Origin: Ipomoea triloba
Taxonomy: Eukaryota > Streptophyta > Magnoliopsida > Solanales > Convolvulaceae
Reading direction: 5' to 3'
Length of the DNA stretch: 64,000 bases
Assembly: GCF_003576645.1 (NCBI RefSeq)
Contig: NC_044922.1
Span: 3,264,978-3,328,977 of the forward strand
The translations under genes were made by a program, and so were the position numbers. A model generated the notes under the pieces. It made no database searches. It was not told where the DNA came from and was given only the letters and a program-made list of their open reading frames with translations. This document shows, in pieces, positions 39,021 to 49,442 of this stretch; within the stretch, counting starts at the first letter, position 1, and every line of letters begins with the position of its first letter.

Positions 39021-39608
39021 CTTTCTTAATTCTATTTTTGATGGGTTTAGGGTTTAAGAATACACTTTACACATGTCTTAATTTTATTAGTTTAGGATTT
39101 ATAAATACACTTTACACTCGTCTTAACCCTATCTTTTATCATTTAAATTTTAGGGTTTAAGAATACACTCTACTGGGATTGGAATCATTGGATAGTGAAT
39201 CTATTATTATTATTTTTTTTAGAATAAAATTAATGTATAAAAAATATATGTTTATAAACTCAAATTCATTAAAAAAAAATAGTATTATATGCTTATTAAA
39301 AAAACAAATTAAGACAATGAGAGTATTCAACCCCGACTACATCATAATTTTTACTACTTTATCTAATTTTATTCCTTAAATTAGGGATTTCTTTATCCAC
39401 AATAATTCATTCAACAACAATGGTTGAACCAAATGAGCTCCGAGCATAATACCTAAAGGACTGGTATGCTTTTATGTTAGATAATAATATGTAAATGTTA
39501 GTTATATCATTATCTTACGTGTGTACATTTAAAACTCATTATTAAAATTATCAATGTAGTGCAATAGAATATTGTAACACACTTGATGCATTGAAAAGAT
39601 GTCAGGAC

Positions 39609-39806
39609 TTGCCCGTAAGGGCAGCCCAAGTTGTAAGAGAGTTACACCTGCAGCCGAGAGGTTGTGGGTTCGAACCTCAAGCCCTTGGGTTTGAGCCGGT
39701 CAGCTATGGGTAATCGCTAGGCTGATTTACCTCCTTGTGGTCCTTTGCCGGCTAGGGTCACAGGGCGAGGGTTTACCTTGTTAATCCAAAAAAAAAAAAA
39801 AAAAAA
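39609..39806 (+). mobile_element. SINE family B, best preserved copy
   Basis: The head is TGCCCGTAAGGGCAGCCCAA, box B GGTTCGAACCTCAAGCC, the body GCTGATTTACCTCCTTGTGG and TTTGCCGGCTAGGGTCACAG, with an 18-base poly-A at about 39788-39805. After the tail part of the body (GACTAGGGTCACAGGGCGAG) is repeated. Copies also lie at 16680, 20283 and 60957. Confidence 0.75.
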
Positions 39807-39884
39807 CCGACTAGGGTCACAGGGCGAGGGACTACAACAAATGCTGCAGAAAAAGGAAAAATTAATATCAATTCAATAAAAAAT

Positions 39885-40210
39885 AAAAAACTATACTCAT
39901 TCCTATTTCCATGTGTAAAATGGAAACATCAATATTGCCATCAATATTGCAGAGTCAAAAAAAAAAAACACGCACACACACAAATCAAGTACTATACTCA
40001 TTCCTATTTCCATGTGTAAAAGTACATGTGTAAAATGGATGTGAAAATTATTGATGAAACTGGACACGTTGTAACATTAATATTCGAAACGTTGTAACAT
40101 TAATATTCGAACTACTGCAGAGTCAAGTACTATACTCATTCCTATTAGCATGTGTGAAATGGATGTGAAAATCACGTTGTAACATCAATATTCGAACTAC
40201 CTGTAGAGTT
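39885..40210. repeat. Local repeats of CTATACTCATTCCTATTTCC type
   Basis: 'TACTATACTCATTCCTATT' with 'CATGTGTAAAATGGATGTGA' occurs three times (about 39890, 39990 and 40128), and ACGTTGTAACATTAATATTC occurs two to three times. Spacing is uneven, so these are successive local duplications. Confidence 0.7.
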
Positions 40211-40841
40211 ATCACATGTTATGAAAATAGAACAAGATGTATTACTCATGAACGTATACAAATATAATAAATATTAATATTTTATTCAATATTTCCACAT
40301 GAGACATGTAGGGGAACAAACTACTATACCACTGCAAAATATCAATAGGCGTTCGCAAGATCAAAAATTCATAGTACAACTAAGATCCATTCATATACTC
40401 AACAAGAAAAATTCATAGCTTCCTACATCATAATCTCATTGCATGACGTTTTCATCTATGCTACCAACAGTAACCCAATTACAAATAACACACTACCAAC
40501 AAAAAAGAAAGGACAAATAGTAAAAATGAAGACAATGACAATGTTACTCAAAAGTGAATTATGAATACTTAGAAAAATTCAAACCAAAAGTAGTATTTAT
40601 TTAAACTATCATTTTTAGACCAAGTATTTAGACTATCGATTTTACAAAGTTGCAAACATTTATTTTAGTGACAATTATAATGAGTTTCCTATATTATCTT
40701 GGATTTATATACTTTGAGTTACATATTTAAATAAACAAATTTGGCATTCAATTACATATGTATAAACATCTCCTATATAATCTTGCATTGGTATAATTTC
40801 AAATATTTATTTAAATATAAACATTGGACATTAATCCATTC
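40211..40841. other. AT-rich spacer between the NAC arms
   Basis: No gene or defined element is recognised up to the Helitron-like end at 40842. Confidence 0.45.
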
Positions 40842-40865
40842 GCGCAATGCGCGTGTAAAACTAGT
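40842..40865 (+). mobile_element. Helitron-like 3' terminus
   Basis: A GCGC-AAT-GCGC hairpin followed a few bases later by CTAGT fits the Helitron 3' end (hairpin then CTRRT). The 5' TC end and any Rep/helicase frame are not visible, so the extent of the element is unknown. Confidence 0.4.
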
Positions 40866-41139
40866 AATCAAATAAATGTAAACATTCAATAGTATAATTT
40901 TTATAATTTGATCTTTAATTTTATTATCTAAATATATAATAAAAAATTATTTGTGTCTCGTATGGGTAATTGGACAATTATTTGCTCTAATTCAAGTAAG
41001 GAAACATCATAAAACATAATTGATCCAACAAATTAATTTCATCAATTGCACTATATAATATTCAATGTTATAATTAATTTATATAATTGTATATCGATCC
41101 AAATATTCTTAACATATTATAACAAATCTATCTTGTGTA

Positions 41140-41161
41140 ACGCACGGGTGAAAATACTAGT
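41140..41161 (+). mobile_element. Second Helitron-like 3' terminus
   Basis: The sequence ACGCACGGGTG then 'AAAATACTAGT' resembles the same kind of end, though the hairpin is imperfect. It lies ~300 bases after the first one. Confidence 0.3.
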
Positions 41162-41746
41162 AATATTATATGATTATAAAAAATAAAAATTAAGGTTCAA
41201 TAAAACAATACTCAATGTTCATAAAAATGATGCCAATTGATCAAATAGCACTTAAATATATTATTCTCATATTTCTTTATTTATTTTTTGTTTAAACAAA
41301 ATCAATGTATAAAAAATGTTTTTTTTAATTACATGTAAATATTAATAAGGACATCTCAATCTAATTGAAAAGATCTATTGTTGAGAGGAAGACACTCCTA
41401 GTAAAGATGAGAATGACTTGTATAACATTCTCCATTAGAATTCTCTCTCTCACAACCTTCAAAACAATTTGTTGTTTCAACTTTGTATTGTACCTCAAAT
41501 TTACCCCAATAAAGTCCAAAATTTTCATTTTCCTTCTCCCAAGCTAAGCTAGGGAGGTAATTCCATATACCTCCCATAATTCAGATCTCATTTAATTTAC
41601 TAACTGCAAAGAGCTCCCCCACTTCTTCCTGCATGTCCTAGACCACATTTTTTCAAAAAGAGATAGATGATTTATTTCGTGTCATATATCTTTATTTTGT
41701 GTATATGGGTAAGTCTTACCATTTCCCTATACTTGTTGTTTGCTTA

Positions 41747-42193
41747 GGGTGTGTTTGGTAGCTTGAAAATAATTTCTAGAACTCATTTTCCAGACTTTTG
41801 GTGTTTGGCAGTGCCTGAAAATCAACGAAAAACAATTTCCGTTGACCAAGGAAAATAAGGTCATTTTTCTGGAAAATGACTTCCGAATTTTTTTCCGGAA
41901 GTCATTTTCCATACTTGACTTCAACAATTTTTTTGCCAAAATGGCCACATATGTTACTTTTTAAAAGAAATATTATTATTTTATATATTATTATTTTATA
42001 TAATTATTATTATTATTTTATATTTTAAAGTAATAATTAAAATATAAAATTATACGATTTAATTCATTTTCCAGAAAATGAACCAAACACACAAACACAG
42101 TTTTCCAGAATGCAACCAAACACCGAAAATGTACCTATTTTTCGGAAAATGACTCATTTCCAGAAGTTATTTTCCTGCTTTCCAAACACACCC
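41747..42193. mobile_element. Tourist-type (PIF/Harbinger) MITE with TTA target duplication
   Basis: The ends GGGTGTGTTTGG and CCAAACACACCC are perfect inverted repeats, and TTA flanks both sides (41744-41746, 42194-42196). Inside is an inverted pair, GGAAAATGACTTCCG and CGGAAGTCATTTTCC (about 41870-41910). Non-coding. A decayed relative is at 58370-58640. Confidence 0.85.
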
Positions 42194-42369
42194 TTAGCTT
42201 ATTGTGTATTTCTTTATGCTAGTGTCTAGTTGCTTGTGATTGCATATTATGTGTCATAACCTCCAATCCCTTGAGGATGACATTTCACACTCATACACTG
42301 ACCATCACTCATTTTTGCTACATGTACCATGGATCAATTGACATCATTTTTATAAACATTCAGTATTCT

Positions 42370-42480
42370 TTTAACCTTAATTTGTTTTTCTAATAATCAT
42401 ATAATATTTTTTTTTAATGAATTTGAGTTTATAAACATATATTTTTTATACATTAATTTTATTCTAAAAAGCATAATACC
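42370..42480. repeat. Third, partial copy of the NAC-arm upstream sequence
   Basis: AATGAATTTGAGTTTATAAA and ATTAATTTTATTCTAAAAAG match 44180-44240 of the right arm in the same orientation. Only the outer upstream part is present, so the duplication history includes more than two copies. Confidence 0.65.
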
Positions 42481-42670
42481 TAGTTTGTGCGTGCACAACT
42501 TGACGTGTAATTTATTTTATATTTATTACTGAAACAATTGTCCTTTTTTTTTTCTCATCTTTTTTTTCTCATTCATCTCTCCTAGGTGGTTTGAAAAAAT
42601 TCCTCAGTTGAAGATCAAATGCTCTAATTAAGGACAATGTTTTTGGATCAAATTAAATTAAAATGTATAC

Positions 42671-42725
42671 ACTACTGAATTGTGATAATTCATTTGGNAC
42701 TACTGAATTGTGATAATTCATTTGG
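42671..42725. other. Perfect 27-bp direct repeat with a single N between copies
   Basis: 42671-42697 and 42699-42725 are identical (ACTACTGAATTGTGATAATT then CATTTGG), with N at 42698. This is the usual trace of two overlapping contigs joined without merging. Confidence 0.85.
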
Positions 42726-42861
42726 GTTGCCCCAAATTTGTTATCACCTCAAACTTATTTACCTATCAATCATTATTGATCCACACAGCTGTGTGGACTA
42801 TACTATCAAATAATATACATTCAGTATAAAAATAATGTACTTTTAGTATATTAAAATGGAA

Positions 42862-43180
42862 GAGTTAATGTCATATGGGGATCTCCGAGCATAGCAGTTT
42901 TGTCACGTTTAATCTTAAACTTTCAAATTAAACATCTGTGGCCCTTCAACTTTCAAATTGTTACCATTTGCAATACAAGTTAACGACACATGGTCTACCA
43001 TGATCCTCCTGGAAGGATCACGACTGGTTAAAATTTGATAGTTGAAGGACCATGAGTGGTTCACTTGGACTATGGATGGTAACAATTTGAAATTTAAAGG
43101 ATCACAAGTGATCAATTTGAAAGTTTAGAATTAAATGTGACAAAACTATTAGATTCGAAAGACCTAGATGGTATTAGCTC
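42862..43180. mobile_element. MITE with long imperfect inverted repeats
   Basis: The left end GAGTTAATGTCATATGGGG is mirrored by CCTAGATGGTATTAGCTC, and the inner part AGTTTTGTCAC ... GTGACAAAACT and TTTCAAATTGTTACC ... GGTAACAATTTGAAA are inverted. It is about 320 bp. The GAGTTAAT end places it with the 46454 element. Confidence 0.7.
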
Positions 43181-43964
43181 TAAAATGGAAGGTATATTAT
43201 TTAAGTGCTGAATATTGAATTGAGCTGTGTAACTTAATTAAAATTTTAAGCAGTTAGAGAGACAATTGTTCGACATTGTGTTTTCAATTTATTGTACGAC
43301 CTAGTACTATTCTCTGTGAATGATAGTGATAGTTGCTGTGGAACGAAATTGAGAGCTTAGTCATTAGTATCCTAAACAAGATTTGTGTCATGGGAACAAC
43401 TAGCATTGTAATCCAAATCGTGTTGATGAGAAGCTGTCTGATCAGTTTTTGGACGCATTCAGAACCCAACACAGGGCTCCCCATAATCATAGTGGGAGAA
43501 TTGTAGTAAAAGATAAAATCCATGAAATCAACAATAAAAGACGCATGCAAAATATGGATATCAATGAACGCACATGATCATGCAGAATTGTGGTAGAGGC
43601 GGCGTTAAAGTTTTGTGGGATCAATAATTTTATTTGGGAAAATGTTTTTTCCATAAGTCTTTTTCTCGTAAGGTAACTTTTATTCATTGGGTGTTCATAA
43701 ATTTGTTAATTAAAAAAAATAGATTATAATCAAATATTGAAAAATCGAATCAAATTTTAATTGTAAAATAAATAAATTTTGAAGATGCATCATGCATTGT
43801 AAAATTAGAATTAGAAATTAAACCGACAAATTTTAATTTCTTTGTAATTTTTGGTAGAAATCAAATATTCTAAATAGTGCTACAATATTTTCTGTGTCAA
43901 AACAGGGTGAGTTCAATATAGTACAACTGTACAAGCGACATACAAATGATTTTTTATACATATT
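43181..43964. other. Spacer between MITE and right NAC arm
   Basis: AT-rich and non-coding; no recognisable element is seen. Confidence 0.45.
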
Positions 43965-44429
43965 ATTATCTAACATAAAAGCATACCAGTCCTTTAGGTA
44001 TTATGCTCGGAGCTCATTTGGTTCAACCATTGTTGTTGAATGAATTATTGTGGATAAAGAAATCCCTAATTTAAGGAATAAAATTAGATAAAGTAGTAAA
44101 AATTATGATGTAGTCGGGGTTGAATACTCTCATTGTCTTAATTTGTTTTTTTAATAAGCATATAATACTATTTTTTTTTTTATGAATTTGAGTTTATAAA
44201 CATATATTTTTTATACATTAATTTTATTCTAAAAAAAAATAATAATAGATTCACTATCCAATGATTCCAATCCCAGTAGAGTGTATTCTTAAACCCTAAA
44301 ATTTAAATGATAAAAGATAGGGTTAAGACGAGTGTAAAGTGTATTTATAAATCCTAAACTAATAAAATTAAGACATGTGTAAAGTGTATTCTTAAACCCT
44401 AAACCCATCAAAAATAGAATTAAGAAAGC

Positions 44430-44438
44430 TATAAATAT
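44430..44438 (+). promoter_or_regulatory. TATA box of NAC copy 2
   Basis: CTATAAATA lies about 97 bases upstream of the start at 44535, identical to the box of copy 1. Confidence 0.65.
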
Positions 44439-44534
44439 CCAAGTAACCTAAGTACCAAGCGATCTCCCACTCTACTCATACAAAATTAATCACAAAACCC
44501 TATCCTATTCCACTCAGCTCGCTCCTACGTAAAT

Positions 44535-45590
44535 ATGGAGAAGAGAATTGGTGATCGCTTTCAACCTAAGGACTATGAGTTGCTTACGATTCTCCTCCGT
44601 TTTGTTATTGGGATGGGTTGTCATAGAACAAATATTCGCCATGAAGATCTGTACGGAGACAAAGATCCATGGGAGATTTTCCGGTGGGATTGTAATGAGA
44701 AACATCAGTACTTTTTCACTCAGTTGAAGAGGAAATCGAAGACTATGAAGGGATCAAGGATTAATCGCACGGTGGGGAAGAGTGCGGGGACATGGCACGG
44801 TCAAGATAAAGGAAAGCCAATAATTGACAAGAAAACCGGGGCGCTGTTAGGGTATAAGCGGAGCTTCCTTTACCAGAACAAAATGGAACCTGAGCAAGAT
44901 AGACAATGGCTTCTCAAAGAGTTTTATCTCAATGATGAGGCGATCAGGAAAGCTACGGAGACGTATCCTAAACTGGAAGATACAAAGGATTTCGTGCTCT
45001 GTAGGCTACAAAGAAAAAAGAGAGCCGGTGGTGAACCTCAAGAAATCAAATATGTTCCCGTTGAGACCATAGTGCAAATCTTGCTCCAGGGTGCTGCAGA
45101 TTCCACGGCCACATTACCGACTATTGAGAAAAAATTTGATAACTATTGTTATATCAACCCTACGGCCACGGCCACGGCGACATTACCGACTACTGAGGAA
45201 AATTTTGATAACAATTATTATATCAACCCTACAGAGGAGAATTTGGCCACGACGACATTACCGACTACTGAGGAAAATTTTGATAATCATTATTATATCA
45301 ACCCTACAGAGGAGATTTCGGCACAAGTACAACCGCAACCTTCTGTGCTAGGGGAGAATAACGGCGATGATATGAGTTTATATTTCGATTGCAATATTCT
45401 GAATGAGGATCCCGAAATGCTTGCTATGCAACAACGTTGGTTGGAGGGCAATAATGATATTTGTATGGACGACCTTACGGGCCCTTCACTCGAAGAGATG
45501 TTGCAAGAACTAGCTGCAGCTCCCTTGCCGCAACCATCTATGCAGGCCAGTGAGAAAGATGACTACACTACAGTCTTCTACCCATTTTGA
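44535..45590 (+). CDS. Divergent NAC-domain protein, copy 2
   Basis: One exon, 351 aa. Residues 1-135 are almost the same as copy 1 (RFQPKDYELL, DPWEIFRW, SRINRTVGKSAGTWHGQD, WLLKEFYLND), then five extra residues (EAIRK) follow LND. The C-terminal part has its own repeats, two to three units of TLPTTEENFDN followed by YYINPTEE, instead of the LAPVLQESMQGEN units of copy 1. The acidic end is similar in plan (LYFDCNILNEDPEMLAMQQR) but different in sequence. The protein is likely a nuclear DNA-binding regulator by family, but subdomain A is shortened and dimerisation is uncertain. The frame is open throughout, and both copies still have the same promoter and start context. Confidence 0.8.
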   Translation: MEKRIGDRFQPKDYELLTILLRFVIGMGCHRTNIRHEDLYGDKDPWEIFRWDCNEKHQYFFTQLKRKSKTMKGSRINRTVGKSAGTWHGQDKGKPIIDKKTGALLGYKRSFLYQNKMEPEQDRQWLLKEFYLNDEAIRKATETYPKLEDTKDFVLCRLQRKKRAGGEPQEIKYVPVETIVQILLQGAADSTATLPTIEKKFDNYCYINPTATATATLPTTEENFDNNYYINPTEENLATTTLPTTEENFDNHYYINPTEEISAQVQPQPSVLGENNGDDMSLYFDCNILNEDPEMLAMQQRWLEGNNDICMDDLTGPSLEEMLQELAAAPLPQPSMQASEKDDYTTVFYPF

Positions 45591-45859
45591 TGCCTCATAC
45601 ATTTCTTAGCTTCTTCTTTCTTACTGTATGTAAAGGATTACATGTAGTTGTTTGTTGTTTATACAACTTTGTATAAGTTTCTTTTCTTTAGTTACATGTT
45701 ACAAGGTAGGTAGGGATGGTCCAAACATTTTATAGGCCCAAGCCTGGGCAAAAAATTTGAAGAAGAAGAATCGACAGAAATGTTTTTTTAAGTACAATGA
45801 ACAGAAATGTTAAGTTATGTGATTATGTTAAGTACTCTCTTCTATCTTTTGATACCCTG

Positions 45860-46150
45860 GGACGCTATTTAAATGAGATAGAAAGAGGGGGGGCGCGGAG
45901 CAGCACTCCATACCGGAAGGTCATGCAAAAAATTAGTCGGTATGACATTGTATTGCGGTGACCGAGCGAAAGAGGGGCCAGATTTGGGTTGGGGTATAGA
46001 GCCATAAGCGCGGTGGGGGGGTGACAGAGGACGTGCTCGTACGGTTCATATAAGGATATGATAAAGTCTTTTTTTCTTGGGAACTTTCAGTCCTCTATAT
46101 TCGAAATGGCTTTATGCCGTGTTGGTTATGTTTCTATCTATTCTAAGTTA
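45860..46150 (+). other. Organelle-like, GC-rich patch with a group II intron end-like motif
   Basis: G-rich sequence unlike its AT-rich neighbours. It contains GACCGAGCGAAAGAGG, then GAGCCATAAGCGCGG, and about 30 bases later CTCGTACGGTTC. Order and spacing recall domain V of group II introns (GAGCC...CGTACGGTTC), and the following TATAAGGATATGATAAAGTC could be domain VI and the splice border. A nuclear copy of mitochondrial DNA is the simplest explanation, but I cannot name the intron. Confidence 0.35.
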
Positions 46151-46224
46151 TATATCCCTTTGGATTCTTAACAATCGCAGGCCCTTGCTCAGGACAGGCC
46201 CTGTTGTTACCTATCAAACCCACC

Positions 46225-46453
46225 AACTTGGTTGCAAATTATTGTGTGAATCATATCATGGTCCACATAGTGTTGTGTGGATCATAACAAAAAGTACGTT
46301 TTAATATATATACTAAATGTATATTATTTGTGTACTAAATGTACATTATATAATATTATGTACATTCAGTACACAAATAATGTACATCCCATGAATACAA
46401 TGTACATTTTTAATATAGTAAAGTACATTATTTTTATAATAATGTACATTATT
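46225..46453. repeat. Short-motif array element (AATGTACATT type)
   Basis: The border GCAAATTATTGTGTGAATCA, then GGTCCACATAGTGTTGTGTG, encloses repeated 'TAAATGTACATTATATAAT' and 'ATGTACATT' palindromes. The MITE at 46454 interrupts or abuts it. Confidence 0.6.
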
Positions 46454-46838
46454 GAGTTAATTCCATTTTTGGTCCTAGATTTATAGGTGACAATCCACTT
46501 TTAGTTTTTTTTTTTAATTATTAAAACATCAGCTTTTGATCCTATTATCATTATTATGGCATGACGATTTTTGGTCTTTTATCAACAAATTAGTTTAAAT
46601 ATCGTTAAATACAATGACATTTATGTCTTCAATTAATAAAAAATATAGCAGTTCAACATACTTTTTATAAAAAAGATTGAAATGTCTTTGTATTTAACGA
46701 TATTTCAACGATTTTGTTGCTGAAGGACTAAGATTGGTCATGTCACAATAATACTAGGACCAAATGAGGATATCCTAATAAAAAGGACTAAAAGTGGATT
46801 GTCACCTATAAATCTAGGACTAAAAATTGAATTAACTC
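46454..46838. mobile_element. MITE with GAGTTAATTC inverted ends
   Basis: The left GAGTTAATTCCATTTTTGGT is mirrored by the right AAAAATTGAATTAACTC. GATTTATAGGTGACAATCCA and GGATTGTCACCTATAAATC are also inverted. It is 385 bp with no coding frame. ACATTATT occurs on both sides, possibly a target duplication. A decayed relative is at 9860-10271. Confidence 0.8.
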
Positions 46839-47303
46839 AACATTATTTGATAGTAGGGTGTTAACTTTGATTGGAGTTAGGTTGACTTTCAAATTTAAGT
46901 TTAATCTCACTAATTTATTTGGGACCCACCAATTGCATGCACTCCCATTGTCTGATCTGAATGATAAGATTCTGTCACGGTATCTTATAGTGTAATAGTC
47001 CGCAACGTCAACCATACTAGGTAGATCTTGTGGGACTTAAGAGCTGAGGGTGTTGATGAGAATTATGAGTTTGTTGTTTTCTATACAAAATGTCATTTCC
47101 CACCTAATAGATTATAGGATTGGTGAATTTTATTTAACCATCCAAATTAAATGAAAGCTGCAAACAAACTAAACTTCATTATTTAACACAGATTACAGAG
47201 GAAGAAAATTGTGCAGCATTGAAACATCCAAGAAGAAGTGTTGTTGATGCATTAATTAATGAATTTATCATCATTCAATTCTAACAAGTTTCTTTGTCTG
47301 TCA
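46839..47303. other. Intergenic and 3' UTR of nucleoredoxin copy A
   Basis: Nothing beyond a probable 3' UTR (from about 47150) is seen. Confidence 0.4.
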
Positions 47304-49442
47304 TCATCCTTGTGTTGAGCTAGCACACTTGGGATGTAGGCCGAAATCGCAATGCTTGCATAGAAAAGACCATCCATATCCCATCTCCTTGCATCCATTG
47401 CAGAGATACACGTTGCGATGAGCAAGAGCGAGGTCGTGTTCAGTGTGGACTTCATCTCCTCCTCGTCCTTTCTCGGTCGTCTGACCCTGCAACTTCTTCA
47501 CGTGCTCCTTGGTAAACGGGAAGGCGCTCGAGCCATGTGTTTCGATGAGTTGCCTGACTTGTGTATTCACTGTGAGGCCACAGGGTCCTATGGCTATGGC
47601 TGCTGGTATGCCTCCAATGGCTACTCTGAATCTTTGCAGCAGAAACTTGTTGCTCTCATCACCAAAGGGGAGGGCTAGCCATGGCATGCCTGAGAAGAAG
47701 TCATCAAAGGAGGATTGATCATGATCACTTGAGATGAAAATCACTTCAAATGATTCTCCTTCTCCATCATCTTTGGCCTTGATTTCTTGGTATGCCTTCA
47801 CAAGTTTTGGCAGAAATTCTTGGCATGGAAGGCTCCATTTTGCTGCGAAGTAGAGCAGAATGTTCTTTCCAACCAGCTCCGAAACAGGAACCTAAACCGA
47901 ATTAGTAACTGTTATGAAAGTAAAGAGAGAATTTCTGAATATGTTGTCTTATACTGTCATATAGAAAAGAGAAGAGAATAAGACTACGAATAGAAAATAA
48001 GTTTCCATATGCCTACCTACCTAAATCTAAGACTGCCTAATCTATAAAGATTCCATATATTAAATATATATTCCATAAGGGTAACCTTTCCAAGTTCCAA
48101 CTCACTTAAATTCAGTTCAGCATTACCTTAGAACCATCCTTTGAGATAACAAAATCTCTAGCTGCAGAAACCAGGATGGATTCCAATGTCTGAGCTTCAA
48201 GTTTCGCCTTCTTCATGTTCGCCAGTTGCACGAGCTTTTCTCGTGTAAAAGGAAAGGCCTCTTCTCCGTGTTCCTCTACAATTTCAACCACATTAGGGCT
48301 CACCGTCTTCCCATCTGGCCCGATTACAACCAGCTGAGGAAGCCATTTATTCTCAAAGTACCTGCCAAGCCTCCTGCAATTCTCGTCTTTAAAGGGCAAT
48401 GCTAGCCATGGCATGGCTTCGAAACCTTCCCTGAACTCTTCGACTTTATCATCTAGAGATACTAACACAATTTCGAAGCTCTCCCGTTTGAGATTTTTGT
48501 ATGCCTCAATTAGTCTCGAGGTAAACTTCCTGCAGCCACTGTGAGAACTCATAGCAAAATACAGACCAACTGTTTTGCCTTCAAGCTCTGACACAGAAAT
48601 CTGGCAATGGGAATAGGAATGGGAATGGTTATAGCACAGATCATCACAAGTTTTCGATCTAATATGATGGGTTTAACAAAAAAACATTACCTTATTCCCA
48701 CGATTTGAGATCAAATAGTCACGAGAACCATAGACTAACAGAGACTGCAAGGACTGATCCTGTTTAGCTCTCTCTTCTTCCTCTCTCAAGTAACGAATTC
48801 TTTCTGGTGTAAACGGATACCCCTCGGCCCCAAAATGCTTGACGAGCCTAATCCCTTCACCGCTCGAAACCTTGCCTGTTTCATCCAGTATCACTAGATG
48901 TGGAATTGCCCTCACTTTGAATGTCTGCTTCAGAGTTTTACGCGTCTCAACATCAGAGAAAGGAACAGCCAGCCATGGCATTTTCTCAAAGTAGCTGTGA
49001 AATGATGCTTCATCTTTGTCAGATGAAACAAACACCACTTCAAAATCTCCTCTGGGTAAAAGGGCTTCATATGTTTCCACCAAATTTGTTGTAAATTGTT
49101 GGCATGGACCACACCATGAACCAGAAAAATATAGGCCTACTATCTTCCCTGTAATACAACTGACCTTAACCTACAGGCAAACACGAAACCACTATATTCA
49201 TCATGCTACACAAACACGAGAACCTGTTTTCACATGTATCAGTTCACTAGATATAGCAAAAACGAAGAAACTAAAACCCGAGACTCTAACTTATTCATAC
49301 CATATACAATGTTGATGAAAATAGTGAATCATAAAGATACCTGTTCGCCATTTCCTCTTTGTATGAGGTAATCTCTATCCATTGAAGACAGCAGAGATAC
49401 GAGGTCACAAGAACAGCTCTTCCCATCGCTTCCCTCAGCCAT
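47304..49442 (-). CDS. NRX1: Nucleoredoxin 1-like protein, copy A
   Basis: Four exons on the minus strand (49341-49442, 48691-49170, 48127-48600, 47304-47891) give 1644 nt and 547 aa. Three thioredoxin-like domains lie one per long exon, followed by a C-terminal Cys/His-rich DC1-like segment (CNGCKEMGYGWSFLCKHC, about residues 510-540). Domain 1 keeps the WCGPC active site (53-57). Domain 2 has only one Cys (SSHSGC, C217). Domain 3 reads WSLPC (371-375), so the first catalytic Cys is a Ser, whereas copy B has WCPPC there. Plant NRX1 reduces disulfides in targets such as catalases and NPR-pathway proteins. With one intact site this copy should have less activity, or act only through domain 1. 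It lies 1.4 kb from the related gene at 50870-53755 in the same orientation, a tandem duplicate. Confidence 0.93.

Larger units (their letters stand above)
37660..39495. repeat. Left arm of a large inverted duplication carrying a NAC gene
   Basis: From the 3' flank (AATCCTTTACAGTAAGAAAG) to about TCTAACATAAAAGCATACCA read on the other strand, this segment is the near-identical reverse complement of 43965-45660. Promoter, leader and NAC-domain DNA are almost unchanged, while the 3' part of the gene has diverged. It is about 1.8 kb long. Confidence 0.9.
43965..45660. repeat. Right arm of the inverted NAC duplication
   Basis: This is the reverse-complement partner of 37660-39495, starting near TATCTAACATAAAAGCATAC and running past the gene to CTTACTGTATGTAAAGGATT and the 3' flank. 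The arm contains promoter, gene and 3' flank. Confidence 0.9.

Noticed and set aside
46077..46304. 75-aa hydrophobic open frame after the GC-rich patch
   Set aside because: It may be an organellar exon remnant, but I recognise no protein and it runs into repeat sequence; not called as a gene.
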